64,000 nt of DNA from Prevotella sp. (lineage in GTDB: Bacteria; Bacteroidota; Bacteroidia; Bacteroidales; Bacteroidaceae), in assembly GCA_017474845.1 (NCBI GenBank), contig JAFVGS010000008.1:1-64000 (forward strand), given 5' to 3'. The first letter of the stretch is position 1, and every line of letters begins with the position of its first letter. The notes under the pieces are model-generated. The model did no database searches and was not told the origin of the DNA. It saw nothing but the letters and a program-made list of their open reading frames with translations. The translations under genes were made by a program, and so were the position numbers. This document shows positions 16,051-24,796 of the stretch, in pieces.

Positions 16051-16925
16051 GAGAAGACCAGACAAGCCCAGTCGTGGTCTTCTTTTTGTTGCTGGAGGGT
16101 GAGTCCGAGAGTGGCGGCCTTCTCGATGAGCATCGGGCTGTCGGCGGTGTAGAAACCGCTGAGGATAAGCTTAGCGCCCGGTGCCATCTTCTGTCTGAAG
16201 GCGGGCATGTCGGCCAGGAGGATGTTGCGGTTGATGTTCGCCAGCACCAAATCGAAGGTGCCTTCCACCTTATTTAATATAGTAGCGTCGCCGAGCAATG
16301 ACGTGAAGCGATCGTCAACGAGGTTGATGACCGCATTATGGCGGGCATTGTCCACCGACCACTCGTCGATATCGTAGCCGACCGCCTCCGTAGCTCCTAG
16401 TTTCAGGGCACAAATGGAGAGGATACCTGTGCCTGTACCACAATCCAAAACTCTTTCGTGGAGTGAGGAGTATGGAGTGAGGAGTGAGATTAGCTCGGAG
16501 CAGATCATGCGGGTGGTCTCGTGGGTGCCTGTGCCGAAGGCTTGGTGGGTATCGATTTCAATCTCGAGGAGTGTGGAGTGAGGAGTGTGGAGTGAGGATA
16601 CCTCTGACGGCAGGTGGCGGCCGTCGTGGATTATGAGGCCGGGGAGAAGTATCGGCTCGAACCCTTCTTGTTCCCACGCCTCGTTCCAGTCGCGGTCTTC
16701 CGCCTCGCGGATCTCGTACTTGATGCTGACACCTTCGAAGGGGAAGTCGGCGATAACTTCCTGTAAGGCTGATTCAGAAAAAAATGACTGCTGGACATAG
16801 CCCAGAAGACCGTCGGCCGTCTCTTCGAATGACTCGAATCCCACCTCTCCGGCCATCGCTGACAAGACGTCGCTGGCATCGGTAGAGTAGGGCGATAGGG
16901 TGAATTCTACCTCAAAATACTTCAT
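16038..16925 (-). CDS. prmA: Ribosomal protein L11 methyltransferase
   Basis: This 295-residue SAM-dependent enzyme methylates ribosomal protein L11. The SAM-binding motif DCGTGTGILSICALKLGA is near residue 161, FGTGTHETTRM near 130 and LANINRNIL near 225. The start at ATG 16925 (MKYFEVEFTL) follows the promoter; the upstream frame is rejected. Two stretches, residues 110-120 and 146-156, are encoded by ACTCCTCACTCC-type tandem repeats. They look like in-frame insertions into loops on either side of the substrate motif. Confidence 0.9.
   Translation of the reverse strand: MKYFEVEFTLSPYSTDASDVLSAMAGEVGFESFEETADGLLGYVQQSFFSESALQEVIADFPFEGVSIKYEIREAEDRDWNEAWEQEGFEPILLPGLIIHDGRHLPSEVSSLHTPHSTLLEIEIDTHQAFGTGTHETTRMICSELISLLTPYSSLHERVLDCGTGTGILSICALKLGATEAVGYDIDEWSVDNARHNAVINLVDDRFTSLLGDATILNKVEGTFDLVLANINRNILLADMPAFRQKMAPGAKLILSGFYTADSPMLIEKAATLGLTLQQQKEDHDWACLVFSFPS
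16458..16489. repeat. Tandem repeat inside prmA, copy 1
   Basis: GTGGAGTGAGGAGTATGG units read on the minus strand as ISLLTPYSSLH, just before the SAM-binding motif. The unit matches copy 2 at 16566. Confidence 0.65.
16566..16598. repeat. Tandem repeat inside prmA, copy 2
   Basis: GAGGAGTGTGGAGTGAGG repeated; on the minus strand it encodes SSLHTPHSTLL ahead of the EIDTHQAFGTGTH segment. It stays in frame. Confidence 0.65.
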
Positions 16926-16945
16926 AAAGTTGTTAATTTTTACCG

Positions 16946-16953
16946 CAAAAATA
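16946..16953 (-). promoter_or_regulatory. -7 box of prmA
   Basis: The minus strand reads TATTTTTG, 20 bases upstream of the ATG at 16925. Confidence 0.6.
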
Positions 16954-16995
16954 CAAAAAATAGGGAAAATCCTATCATAAGTTAGGGTTTTTCCG

Positions 16996-17003
16996 TACTT
17001 TTG
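16996..17003 (+). promoter_or_regulatory. -7 box of the aromatic-rich secreted protein gene
   Basis: TACTTTTG is followed by a 51-base leader to the ATG at 17055. It is divergent from the prmA promoter. Confidence 0.62.
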
Positions 17004-17054
17004 CATTCAAATTCACAGTAATTTTGCATCGTGAACCATAAAAATTGTGTAAAA

Positions 17055-18023
17055 ATGAAAAGACTGTTACTGATTTCCATGTTCGCCGGTATGCTGCCGA
17101 TGACAATGGCGGCACAGGACGATGACCTCTATTTCGTTCCGAAGAAAAAGAGTGCTGAGAAGGTGACGGACAATTACGGTATACCTACCGATGTGTACTA
17201 CTCGGGCAGTGACCGTAGTATAGATGAGTATAACCGTCGTTTGAAGAGTCGTGTTGAAGTGATAGGCGGCGACTCGACGCTTTGCGATACCATCAGTTTC
17301 AGTGCGGAGAAGGGTGTCTATCCCAATGACTCCATTTCTGACGAGGACTTCAAGCTGACGAAGAAGATGAGCCGTTTCGACGACTACAGGATCTCAGATA
17401 ATGAAGCCTTCTGGGCCGGCTATTATGCAGGCCGTTATGACTGGGCTTGGCATTCGCCCTGGTACTATACCCGTTATGGCTGGTACGACCCTTGGTACTA
17501 TAGCCGCTGGCGCTGGTATGATCCCTGGTACTATGACTGGTACTATGGCTGGTACGGTTCCTGGTATGATCCCTGGTATTACGGCTACGGCTGGTATTCG
17601 GGCTGGTATGCTCCACGCTATTACGTATGGAATTCTGGTGGCAGTGTCGGACGTCATTATGCAAATACCATCGGTGCGGGTACGATCCGTCGTGATGGTG
17701 TGACACATACGGGCTATCGCCGATCGGGCTCTTCGTCGCATTACGCTAACAGCAGCCGCATGAGTAGTGAGTTGCGCAACAGAACCGTCAATGGTAACAG
17801 CCGCAACGGCAGGGTGAACCGCAGTAGCGCTTCGCGCAACTATGATAGCTCCAATTATAATCGTGGCACTTTCAGTGGTAACACTGGCAGCTACAGTAGT
17901 TCTCGCAGTAACGGAGGCAGCTTCAGCAGCAGTAGTTCGCGCAGTAGCGGCGGTGGCGGCGGCTTCGGCGGTGGCTCCCGTGGTGGAGGCGGCGGTGGCG
18001 GCCGAATTGGAGGAAGAAGGTGA
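17055..18023 (+). CDS. Secreted protein with Trp/Tyr-rich repeats and Gly/Ser-rich tail
   Basis: The 322-residue product has a signal peptide (MKRLLLISMFAGMLPMTMAA). An acidic N-terminal part follows. At about 125-195 there is an extraordinary aromatic block of WYDPWYY and YGWY units, with roughly half of the residues Tyr or Trp. A Ser/Arg/Asn-rich stretch and a nearly pure Ser/Gly tail (GGGGGFGGGSRGGGGG) complete it. I do not know its function. The composition suggests an envelope-associated or self-assembling protein. The gene precedes a FadL-type barrel by 57 bases without a clear terminator between them, so the two may be co-expressed. Confidence 0.75.
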   Translation: MKRLLLISMFAGMLPMTMAAQDDDLYFVPKKKSAEKVTDNYGIPTDVYYSGSDRSIDEYNRRLKSRVEVIGGDSTLCDTISFSAEKGVYPNDSISDEDFKLTKKMSRFDDYRISDNEAFWAGYYAGRYDWAWHSPWYYTRYGWYDPWYYSRWRWYDPWYYDWYYGWYGSWYDPWYYGYGWYSGWYAPRYYVWNSGGSVGRHYANTIGAGTIRRDGVTHTGYRRSGSSSHYANSSRMSSELRNRTVNGNSRNGRVNRSSASRNYDSSNYNRGTFSGNTGSYSSSRSNGGSFSSSSSRSSGGGGGFGGGSRGGGGGGGRIGGRR

Positions 18024-18080
18024 TCTTCTGTATATAGTTGACAGTTTTTTTTATATGATTATATTGGCAGGATTTATAAT

Positions 18081-19697
18081 ATGAAGATGAAAAAGATATA
18101 TATCGCAGCATTGGCCTTGGCAGCAGTCCTGCCGGCGGCTGCACAGGATACGTATGAAAGTGGTCGTCTGCTGATGGATGACCTGAATGGTACGGCCCGT
18201 TATGTTGGTATGGGTGGTGCGATGGAGGCACTGGGTGCCGATATCTCGACCATCGCTACGAACCCCGCTGGTATCGGTCTGTTCCGTCATTCCACCATCA
18301 GCGCATCGGCTGGCCTCGTCTCGCAGCAGGATGTGAAGGAGTTCGCTGGAAAGAACGGTACGAAGATGAGTTTCGACCAACTGGGATTTATCTATTCCTC
18401 ACGCGTCAGCCGTCGTTCGTTCGTGAATGTGGGCTTTAACTTCCATAAGAGCCACAACTTCAATCAGATCCTCTCTGCAGCCAACAGTCTGCGTAATGTG
18501 TCGCAGAACATGCTGTCGTGGCATAAGGCAGACTTGGGGGATGTCAGGTATGGAGGATACTTCTGGGATTTCAATAAAGATGGCCAAGTGATGGGTTATG
18601 AGAACGAAACCAGCCCTTTCAGAGCCCAGACCTATAGTCAGTTTGACTATATGAATATGAATGCGCTCAATCTGGATGAGGACGAAGAGGGCTACTTGGT
18701 GAATCAGAATGCTGCCGACTACTATATGTTCGACCGTTCACATCGCGGTTGGATAGCTGACTACGACTTCAACGTGAGCGGCAACCAGAGTGACCGTTTC
18801 TACTGGGGTGTCACCGTGGGTATCCGTGACGTGAAGTATAAAGGCTTCTCCATCTATACCGAGCGTCTGGTGAATGTCCTTAATAATAATACTGGTTATG
18901 ATGGCAATGAGGATTATGTCGACTATATGGATTCCCGTACGATTGAGGGTGTGGGTATCGACGTGAAGGCCGGCATCATCTTCCGCCCCATCGAAGCCTC
19001 TCCCTTCCGCATCGGTCTGTATGTCAATTCACCGACGTGGTATGAGCTGACCGCTGAGAACAGTACCGACTTCAACAATGACTCGGAGTATGGCCTTGAA
19101 GACAGCTGGTATTCTGATGAGAAATACAAATTCCGCTACTATACCCCTTGGAAGTTCGGAGCCAGTCTCGGACATACAATCGGCACCAATGTGGCCTTGG
19201 GCCTCACTTACGAGTATTCTGACTACAGCTCGTCCGTGAACCGCATTATCACTGACGATTCAGACTATTATTATGACAGTGAGCGCTCCTATCCCGATGC
19301 CGTGATGAAGGATAATACGAAGAAAAGCCTGAAGGCCGTCCATCTGCTGAAGGCAGGTCTTGAGTTCAAGCCCGACACTGACCTGTCTCTGCGCTTCGGC
19401 TACAACTATGTGTCTTCAGCCTATGAAAAGGACGGCGTGCGCGATATGATGCTTGATTCTCCTGGTGTGAGCTATTCCTCCACGACAGACTATGTGAACT
19501 GGAATGATACCCATCGCATCACCTGTGGTATGGGGTATAAGTTGAACGGCTGGAACTTCGACGTCGCCTATCAGTATAGTTCGGTCAACGGAGAATTCCA
19601 TCCTATGCAGCAGTTCGAGGCTGACCAGAATGTGGGTGTCAGCAAGGTTGGCTTCAAGCGTCATCAGGTATTGTTCACAGTAGGCTATACTTTCTAA
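18081..19697 (+). CDS. OmpP1/FadL-type outer membrane transport protein
   Basis: The 538-residue product has a signal peptide (MKMKKIYIAALALAAVLPAAAQ). The N-terminal hatch region reads ARYVGMGGAMEALGADISTI followed by ATNPAGIG, a signature of the FadL/OmpP1 family, followed by barrel strands and a C-terminal HQVLFTVGYTF. FadL-type proteins carry hydrophobic molecules across the outer membrane; the substrate is not known here. A strong terminator follows at 19740. Confidence 0.82.
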   Translation: MKMKKIYIAALALAAVLPAAAQDTYESGRLLMDDLNGTARYVGMGGAMEALGADISTIATNPAGIGLFRHSTISASAGLVSQQDVKEFAGKNGTKMSFDQLGFIYSSRVSRRSFVNVGFNFHKSHNFNQILSAANSLRNVSQNMLSWHKADLGDVRYGGYFWDFNKDGQVMGYENETSPFRAQTYSQFDYMNMNALNLDEDEEGYLVNQNAADYYMFDRSHRGWIADYDFNVSGNQSDRFYWGVTVGIRDVKYKGFSIYTERLVNVLNNNTGYDGNEDYVDYMDSRTIEGVGIDVKAGIIFRPIEASPFRIGLYVNSPTWYELTAENSTDFNNDSEYGLEDSWYSDEKYKFRYYTPWKFGASLGHTIGTNVALGLTYEYSDYSSSVNRIITDDSDYYYDSERSYPDAVMKDNTKKSLKAVHLLKAGLEFKPDTDLSLRFGYNYVSSAYEKDGVRDMMLDSPGVSYSSTTDYVNWNDTHRITCGMGYKLNGWNFDVAYQYSSVNGEFHPMQQFEADQNVGVSKVGFKRHQVLFTVGYTF

Positions 19698-19739
19698 AAA
19701 GATAAAAAGGTAAAAAGTGAAACTAAAGTGAATATAAAT

Positions 19740-19772
19740 GCGGCTTTATGCAAATAAGGCCGCTTTTTTTTG
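19740..19772 (+). terminator. Intrinsic terminator after the FadL-type gene
   Basis: GCGGCTTT (19740-19747) pairs with AAGGCCGC (19756-19763) around an 8-base loop and is followed by seven T residues. The T run also contains the TTTG of the next promoter. Confidence 0.75.
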
Positions 19773-19800
19773 TTTATTCGGCTGAAAAGTCGTACCTTTG
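19769..19800 (+). promoter_or_regulatory. Promoter of the iorAB-aminotransferase operon
   Basis: TTTG (19769-19772) and TACCTTTG (19793-19800) are 20 bases apart. The -33 element overlaps the upstream terminator's T tract. Confidence 0.75.
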
Positions 19801-19842
19801 CGCAATTAAAACGTAAATTTGTAGATAAATAGTAAATCGTAA

Positions 19843-21453
19843 ATGAAAAAACTTTTATTAGGCGACGAGGCGATAGCCCAGGGTGCCATTGATGCAGGCC
19901 TGAGTGGTGTGTATGCCTATCCCGGTACTCCCTCAACGGAGATTACCGAGTATATCCAGGAGTCTCCCATCGCCAAGGAGAGAAAGATCCACAGCCGCTG
20001 GTCAACCAACGAGAAGACGGCTATGGAGGCTGCGCTCGGCATGTCGTATATGGGCAAGCGGGCGCTGGTGTGTATGAAACATGTGGGACTGAACGTCTGT
20101 GCCGACCCCTTCGTGAACTCGGGCATGACTGGTACGAACGGTGGTTTGGTGGTGCTAGTGGCCGACGATCCGTCGATGCACTCCTCGCAGGACGAGCAGG
20201 ACAGCCGTTTCTATGGCAAGTTCGCTATGATTCCCACCCTGGAGCCCAGCTCGCAGCAGGAGGCCTATGACATGATGCAGGAGGCCTTCGACCTGTCGGA
20301 ACAGCTGAAGCTCCCCATTCTGATGCGTGTCACCACACGTATGGCACACTCGCGTGCCGTTGTGGAGATAAAAGAGACGCCTCGTGAGCAGAATGCCCTC
20401 AACTACGACGCCCCCGCTTCTAACTGGGTACTCCTGCCTGCCTTTGCCCGCAAGAGAAACAATATCGTCACGGCCCAGCAGCCGTTGTTGGAGCAGATGG
20501 CCGTAGACAGCAAGTATAACCAGTATATCGACGGAGCCGACCATAAACTCGGTATCATCGCCAGCGGTATTGCCTTCAACTACCTGATGGAGTGCTATCC
20601 CGACGGATGTCCTTATCCCGTGTTGAAGATCTCGCAGTATCCGATTCCCAAGAAGCTGATCCGTCAGATGACCGACGACTGTGAGTATGTGCTCATCGCC
20701 GAGGAGGGTCAGCCTTTTATAGAGGATCAGGTGCGTGGTGTGATGCCGGGCAATGCTATCATCAAGGGTCGTCTGACGGGTGAACTGCCTCGTACGGGTG
20801 AGCTCAATCCCGACTTCCTGAAGAAGGCTTTGTGTATTGAGAACGGTGAGAGCTATGCTCCTTGTGAGGATGTGACGCCTCGCCCGCCAGCACTCTGCCA
20901 AGGATGCGGTCACCGCGATGTCTATACCGCCATCAACGAAGTGCTGCGCGACTATCCCAATGCCCGTGTGTTCGGTGATATCGGCTGCTACACGTTAGGC
21001 TTCCTGCCGCCGTATAAGGCTATCCATTCTTGTGTGGATATGGGTGCTTCGATCACGATGGCCAAGGGGGCTTCCGACGCAGGGCAATGGCCCGCCCTCG
21101 CTATCATCGGCGACTCTACCTTCACCCATTCGGGTATGACGGGTCTGCTCGATGCCATCAATGAGAATGCAGACATTACCGTGATTATCTCCGACAACCT
21201 GACGACGGCAATGACTGGTGGTCAGGACTCTGCCGGCACGAATAAGTTCGAGGCTATCTGTAAGGGGCTCGGTCTCTCTGAGGATCATCTGAAGGTGGTG
21301 AATCCCATTCCTAAGAATATGCCTGAGATCACACAGGCCATCCGCGATGAAATTAACTATCATGGTGTGAGTGTCATCATCCCCCGTCGTGAGTGTATGC
21401 AGACCTTGCAACGTCATTTGAAACAGAAGAAAGCAAAGGAGGTACAGAAATGA
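19843..21453 (+). CDS. iorA: Indolepyruvate:ferredoxin oxidoreductase, alpha subunit
   Basis: The 536-residue subunit of a thiamine-pyrophosphate 2-oxoacid:ferredoxin oxidoreductase converts aryl-pyruvates (from Trp, Phe, Tyr) to aryl-acetyl-CoA with reduced ferredoxin. Seen: the N-terminal pyrimidine-binding domain (YAYPGTPSTEITEYI), CQGCGHRDVY near residue 352 and the TPP motif starting GDSTFTHSGMTGLLDAI near 424. The C-terminal two-cluster ferredoxin domain of archaeal IorA is absent; the protein ends shortly after IIPRRECMQTL. The stop overlaps the iorB start (ATGA). Preference for aromatic over other 2-oxoacids is inferred from family similarity only. Confidence 0.88.
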   Translation: MKKLLLGDEAIAQGAIDAGLSGVYAYPGTPSTEITEYIQESPIAKERKIHSRWSTNEKTAMEAALGMSYMGKRALVCMKHVGLNVCADPFVNSGMTGTNGGLVVLVADDPSMHSSQDEQDSRFYGKFAMIPTLEPSSQQEAYDMMQEAFDLSEQLKLPILMRVTTRMAHSRAVVEIKETPREQNALNYDAPASNWVLLPAFARKRNNIVTAQQPLLEQMAVDSKYNQYIDGADHKLGIIASGIAFNYLMECYPDGCPYPVLKISQYPIPKKLIRQMTDDCEYVLIAEEGQPFIEDQVRGVMPGNAIIKGRLTGELPRTGELNPDFLKKALCIENGESYAPCEDVTPRPPALCQGCGHRDVYTAINEVLRDYPNARVFGDIGCYTLGFLPPYKAIHSCVDMGASITMAKGASDAGQWPALAIIGDSTFTHSGMTGLLDAINENADITVIISDNLTTAMTGGQDSAGTNKFEAICKGLGLSEDHLKVVNPIPKNMPEITQAIRDEINYHGVSVIIPRRECMQTLQRHLKQKKAKEVQK

Positions 21454-22022
21454 AAACAGATATAATACTTTGTGGTGTAGGCGGCCAGGGAATTCTCTCT
21501 ATCGCCACCATCATTGGCGAGGCCGCCATGAAGGAGAACCTCTATATCAAGCAGGCCGAGGTACACGGCATGAGTCAGCGTGGTGGTGATGTACAGTCTA
21601 ACCTGCGCATTTCCAGTAGTCCCATTGCGAGCGATCTGATTCCCCTCGGCGGTGCCGACGTTATCATCTCCATGGAACCCATGGAGGCGCTGCGCTATTT
21701 GCCGTTCCTCTCTAAGGACGGTTGGATCATCACGTCGAGCACACCGTTCGTCAACATTCCCAACTATCCGGATATCGAGAAGATCAAGCAGGATCTCAAC
21801 GAGATCAAGAACGTGATTGTGCTCGACATCGAGCAGGCTGCCAAAGACAATGCCGTGCCCCGTAGTGCGAACGTCATCCTGCTGGGTGCTGCCCAGAAGG
21901 CCCTTGGCATCGAGTACGACAAACTCGAAGATGCCATCCGTCGTGTCTTCGGTCGTAAGGGTGAGGCCGTCGTCGAGGCAAACATTAAGGCTTTAGCTAT
22001 AGGTAAAGCTGCTCAAAAGTGA
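21450..22022 (+). CDS. iorB: Indolepyruvate:ferredoxin oxidoreductase, beta subunit
   Basis: The 190-residue gamma-type domain of 2-oxoacid:ferredoxin oxidoreductases carries the CoA/nucleotide-like motif CGVGGQGILSIATIIGEAA at the N-terminus and MSQRGGDVQSNLRIS at about residue 45. The start is the ATG at 21450, which overlaps the iorA stop and follows an AAAGGAGG ribosome-binding site at 21436-21442; the longer upstream frame lies inside iorA. It acts with IorA as a two-subunit enzyme. Confidence 0.9.
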   Translation: MKTDIILCGVGGQGILSIATIIGEAAMKENLYIKQAEVHGMSQRGGDVQSNLRISSSPIASDLIPLGGADVIISMEPMEALRYLPFLSKDGWIITSSTPFVNIPNYPDIEKIKQDLNEIKNVIVLDIEQAAKDNAVPRSANVILLGAAQKALGIEYDKLEDAIRRVFGRKGEAVVEANIKALAIGKAAQK

Positions 22023-22029
22023 TATAACA

Positions 22030-23340
22030 ATGGAAACTCCAATCAAGAAAGAAATAGTCGACGGCCTGGTGGCGGAGCTTGGTATCAAGGACTTTGCCAA
22101 GGCAACGATCCGTGAGGTGAAGCAGGTGGCCGCCAAGTCAGAGATGGCGAGTGGGGTAGAGTTCATCAAAATGGAGATGGGCATCCCAGGACTTCCTGCT
22201 GCTCAGGTAGGCGTTGACGCCCAGATCAAAGCCCTTGAAGACGGTATCGCCCATTCGTACCCCGACATTCAGGGTGCGCCTGTGTTGAAGCAAGCAGCCT
22301 CGCAGTTTGTCAAGGCCTTCATCGGCATCGACATCAAACCCGAGGGGTGTGTGCCCGTGTCTGGTTCGATGCAAGGCACGTTTGCTTCGTTCCTGACTTG
22401 TTCGCAATGCGACAAAAAGAAGGATACAGTCCTCTTCATCGATCCAGGTTTCCCTGTGCAGAAGATGCAGTTACAGGTGATGGGTGTGAAGTATGAGACT
22501 TTCGATGTCTATGACTATCGTGGCGACAAACTCGGTGCGAAACTGGAGAGCTATCTTTCGAAGGGGAACATCTGTGCCATCGTCTACTCCAACCCAAACA
22601 ACCCCTCGTGGATCTGTCTGCGGGAGGAGGAGTTGCAGGTGATCGGTACGCTGGCTACCAAATACGATGCCATCGTGATGGAAGATCTGGCATACTTCGC
22701 CATGGACTTCCGCAAGGATCTCTCCACACCGTTCCAGCCACCCTATCAGGCTACCGTCGCCCGCTATACAGACAACTATATGTTGCTTATCAGCGGCTCG
22801 AAGGCATTCAGCTATGCCGGTGAGCGAATCGGTGTGACTTGTATATCCGATGCCTTGTTCCATCGTCATTTCGACGATCTCGCCAACCGTTACGAGGGAC
22901 TGCCCTTCGGTCCGGTCTTCTCCACCCGTATGCTCTATGCCCTTAGTTCCGGTACGAGTCATAGCGCCCAGTATGCGATGGCTGCGATGCTGACTGCTGC
23001 CTACGAGGGCAAGTATGACTTCCGGAAGGAGATTTCAGTCTATGGTGAACGGGCTAAGAAACTGAAGGAGATATTCTGCCGTCATAATTTCTATGTGGTG
23101 TATGACAAGGACCTCGACGAACCGATTGCCGACGGCTTCTATTTCACCATCGGTTATCCTGGCATGACGTCTGGTGAGTTGGCTCACGAGCTGATGTACT
23201 ATGGCGTATCAGCCATCTGTCTGATCACTTGTGGTTCGGAGCAGGAGGGCCTGCGCGTCTGTACCTCGTTTATCGAGGATCACCAGTATGCGATGCTTGA
23301 AGAAAGAATGAAACTCTTTGAAATAAATAATCCTCGGTAA
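22030..23340 (+). CDS. PLP-dependent class I/II aminotransferase
   Basis: The 436-residue fold-type I aminotransferase has a substrate and cofactor region SNPNNPSWICL, a PLP-binding Lys in SGSKAFSYAGERIG near residue 258, and the carboxylate-binding Arg in EGLRVCTSF near the C-terminus. It starts 7 bases after iorB, so it is in the same operon. In that position it would supply the 2-oxoacid for IorAB by transamination, probably from an aromatic or branched amino acid. The last codons lie inside a bidirectional terminator stem. Confidence 0.86.
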   Translation: METPIKKEIVDGLVAELGIKDFAKATIREVKQVAAKSEMASGVEFIKMEMGIPGLPAAQVGVDAQIKALEDGIAHSYPDIQGAPVLKQAASQFVKAFIGIDIKPEGCVPVSGSMQGTFASFLTCSQCDKKKDTVLFIDPGFPVQKMQLQVMGVKYETFDVYDYRGDKLGAKLESYLSKGNICAIVYSNPNNPSWICLREEELQVIGTLATKYDAIVMEDLAYFAMDFRKDLSTPFQPPYQATVARYTDNYMLLISGSKAFSYAGERIGVTCISDALFHRHFDDLANRYEGLPFGPVFSTRMLYALSSGTSHSAQYAMAAMLTAAYEGKYDFRKEISVYGERAKKLKEIFCRHNFYVVYDKDLDEPIADGFYFTIGYPGMTSGELAHELMYYGVSAICLITCGSEQEGLRVCTSFIEDHQYAMLEERMKLFEINNPR

Positions 23341-23358
23341 ACCGAGGATTATTTATTT
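23321..23358. terminator. Bidirectional terminator overlapping two convergent gene ends
   Basis: A perfect 18-bp inverted repeat (23321-23338 and 23341-23358; core TCCTCGGT / ACCGAGGA) with A-rich and T-rich outer arms works on both strands. The left arm encodes the last residues of the aminotransferase and the right arm overlaps the last codons and stop of the convergent gene. Confidence 0.85.
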
Positions 23359-23882
23359 GGTGGGGGTGGCATCTTACCGTCGCGTGGCGGACGTTTGCCA
23401 TCTTTCTTGGGCTTCTCTTTCTTCTCAGGCTTCGTCGGGGCGACTTCCTCTTTGCTTTCTCCCATGTTGACCGTCACGAACTTGAAGTCTTCCTCTGGGA
23501 TGAAACGTACGTCGTAAGTGGCTTTCTTATTCTGGGTGTACAGTTTCTTCATTTTCTCGTACTTCTTCTCCACTTTTTTGAGGCTTTTGCTGCCAACTAC
23601 GATACAAGTACGTTTGGGTTGGTTAAGCTTGTTGTTGAAATAATCACGCAACTGGCCAGAATAGTTGCTACGTCCTGCCAGCATATCCTTCTTCTGGATG
23701 AACCATACGCTGTCCACCTCCTGGATATTGGTGAAATAGACGATAGAGTCATTGAACGAGGCGGAGAATCCGAACATGTATGCTTTCTTCTCTACAGCGT
23801 TCTTCGCCTGTACGGCAGAATATGACAATGCGAGCAGCATGGTAAATGCTGCACCGATAGTAATGTGTCTGATGGGTTTCAT
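23349..23882 (-). CDS. Uncharacterised secreted protein
   Basis: The 177-residue product has a signal peptide ([20 protein letters not shown], cleavage near VQA). The mature part is basic, with a Lys-rich helical segment (KSLKKVEKKYEKMKKLYTQN) and a low-complexity Lys/Pro-rich tail ending PPPPNK. I do not recognise the family. Its ATG overlaps the rpoD stop by one base (TAATG), so it is translated as the second gene of the rpoD transcript. A longer upstream frame within rpoD is rejected because it would hide the signal peptide. Confidence 0.7.
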   Translation of the reverse strand: MKPIRHITIGAAFTMLLALSYSAVQAKNAVEKKAYMFGFSASFNDSIVYFTNIQEVDSVWFIQKKDMLAGRSNYSGQLRDYFNNKLNQPKRTCIVVGSKSLKKVEKKYEKMKKLYTQNKKATYDVRFIPEEDFKFVTVNMGESKEEVAPTKPEKKEKPKKDGKRPPRDGKMPPPPNK

Positions 23883-24742
23883 TATCCTAAATATGTCTTT
23901 AATATCTTGTTCTTTGTACAACTGCGCAGCTTCCTGATGGCCTTCTCCTTGATCTGGCGGACGCGCTCCCGCGAGAGACCATACTTCGCGCCAATCTCTT
24001 CGAGTGTAAGTTCTTGGCCGTTGATACCGTATGAGTCTTCGATGACCTTTCGTTCCCTTTCGGTGAGTATGGTCAGCGCATGCCGGATCTCCGATTTCAA
24101 GGACTCCATCACAAGATCCTTGTCCGTCGATGGGATGTCTTCGTTCACCATTACGTCGAGCAAACTGTTGTCTTCGCCTTCGGCAAACGGTGCATCGACG
24201 CTTACGTGGTGACCGCTGGCACTCATCGCCTCGTCAATCTTCTCTGCCGGAAGGTCGACGTGCTCGGCAATTTCTTCCAACGATGGGCGGCGCTCGTTCA
24301 ACTGTTCAAACTTACTGATCTCACGGTTGATCTTATTGTACGACCCCACCTGGTTCAACGGCAGCCTGACGATACGGCTTTGCTCCGAGATGGCCTGCAG
24401 GATACTCTGGCGAATCCACCACACGGCGTAGGAGATGAACTTGAAACCGCGGGTCTCGTCGAACCGTTCCGCAGCCTTCAGCAGTCCCAGATTTCCCTCA
24501 TTGATGAGGTCTGGCAGGCTCATTCCCTGATTCTGATACTGTTTCGCTACTGAGACAACAAACCGCAGATTTGCCCTTGTCAGTCGTTCGAGGGCCTTCT
24601 GGTCCCCTTTACGTATTTGTTGGGCAAGCTCTGCTTCCTCCTCGGCAGAGATCATCTCCTCTTTGCCGATTTCCTGCAAATACTTCTCCAGCGAGGCACT
24701 CTCGCGGTTAGTAATCGATTTTATGATTTTCAGTTGTCTCAT
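23882..24742 (-). CDS. rpoD: Primary sigma-70 factor
   Basis: The 286-residue sigma factor is the short primary form typical of Bacteroidetes, which lacks most of region 1.1. Seen: the region 1.2 start [20 protein letters not shown], region 2 ([20 protein letters not shown], then [20 protein letters not shown]), region 3 and the region 4 HTH ([20 protein letters not shown]). It directs RNA polymerase to the TAnnTTTG promoters seen throughout the window. The start at ATG 24742 ([10 protein letters not shown]) follows its own TACCTTTG box. Confidence 0.95.
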   Translation of the reverse strand: MRQLKIIKSITNRESASLEKYLQEIGKEEMISAEEEAELAQQIRKGDQKALERLTRANLRFVVSVAKQYQNQGMSLPDLINEGNLGLLKAAERFDETRGFKFISYAVWWIRQSILQAISEQSRIVRLPLNQVGSYNKINREISKFEQLNERRPSLEEIAEHVDLPAEKIDEAMSASGHHVSVDAPFAEGEDNSLLDVMVNEDIPSTDKDLVMESLKSEIRHALTILTERERKVIEDSYGINGQELTLEEIGAKYGLSRERVRQIKEKAIRKLRSCTKNKILKTYLG

Positions 24743-24767
24743 TGGTTGGATTCTTGTTGCTGAAATG

Positions 24768-24775
24768 CAAAGGTA
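24768..24775 (-). promoter_or_regulatory. -7 box of rpoD
   Basis: The minus strand reads TACCTTTG, 25 bases upstream of the ATG. It lies directly downstream of the HtrA terminator. Confidence 0.68.
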
Positions 24776-24796
24776 TGGCATTTTCCTGATATAACC

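Noticed and set aside
17400..17625. WYDPWYY repeats as the product of a frameshift
   Set aside because: The frame is continuous from signal peptide to Gly-rich tail, and codon use in this frame matches neighbouring genes.
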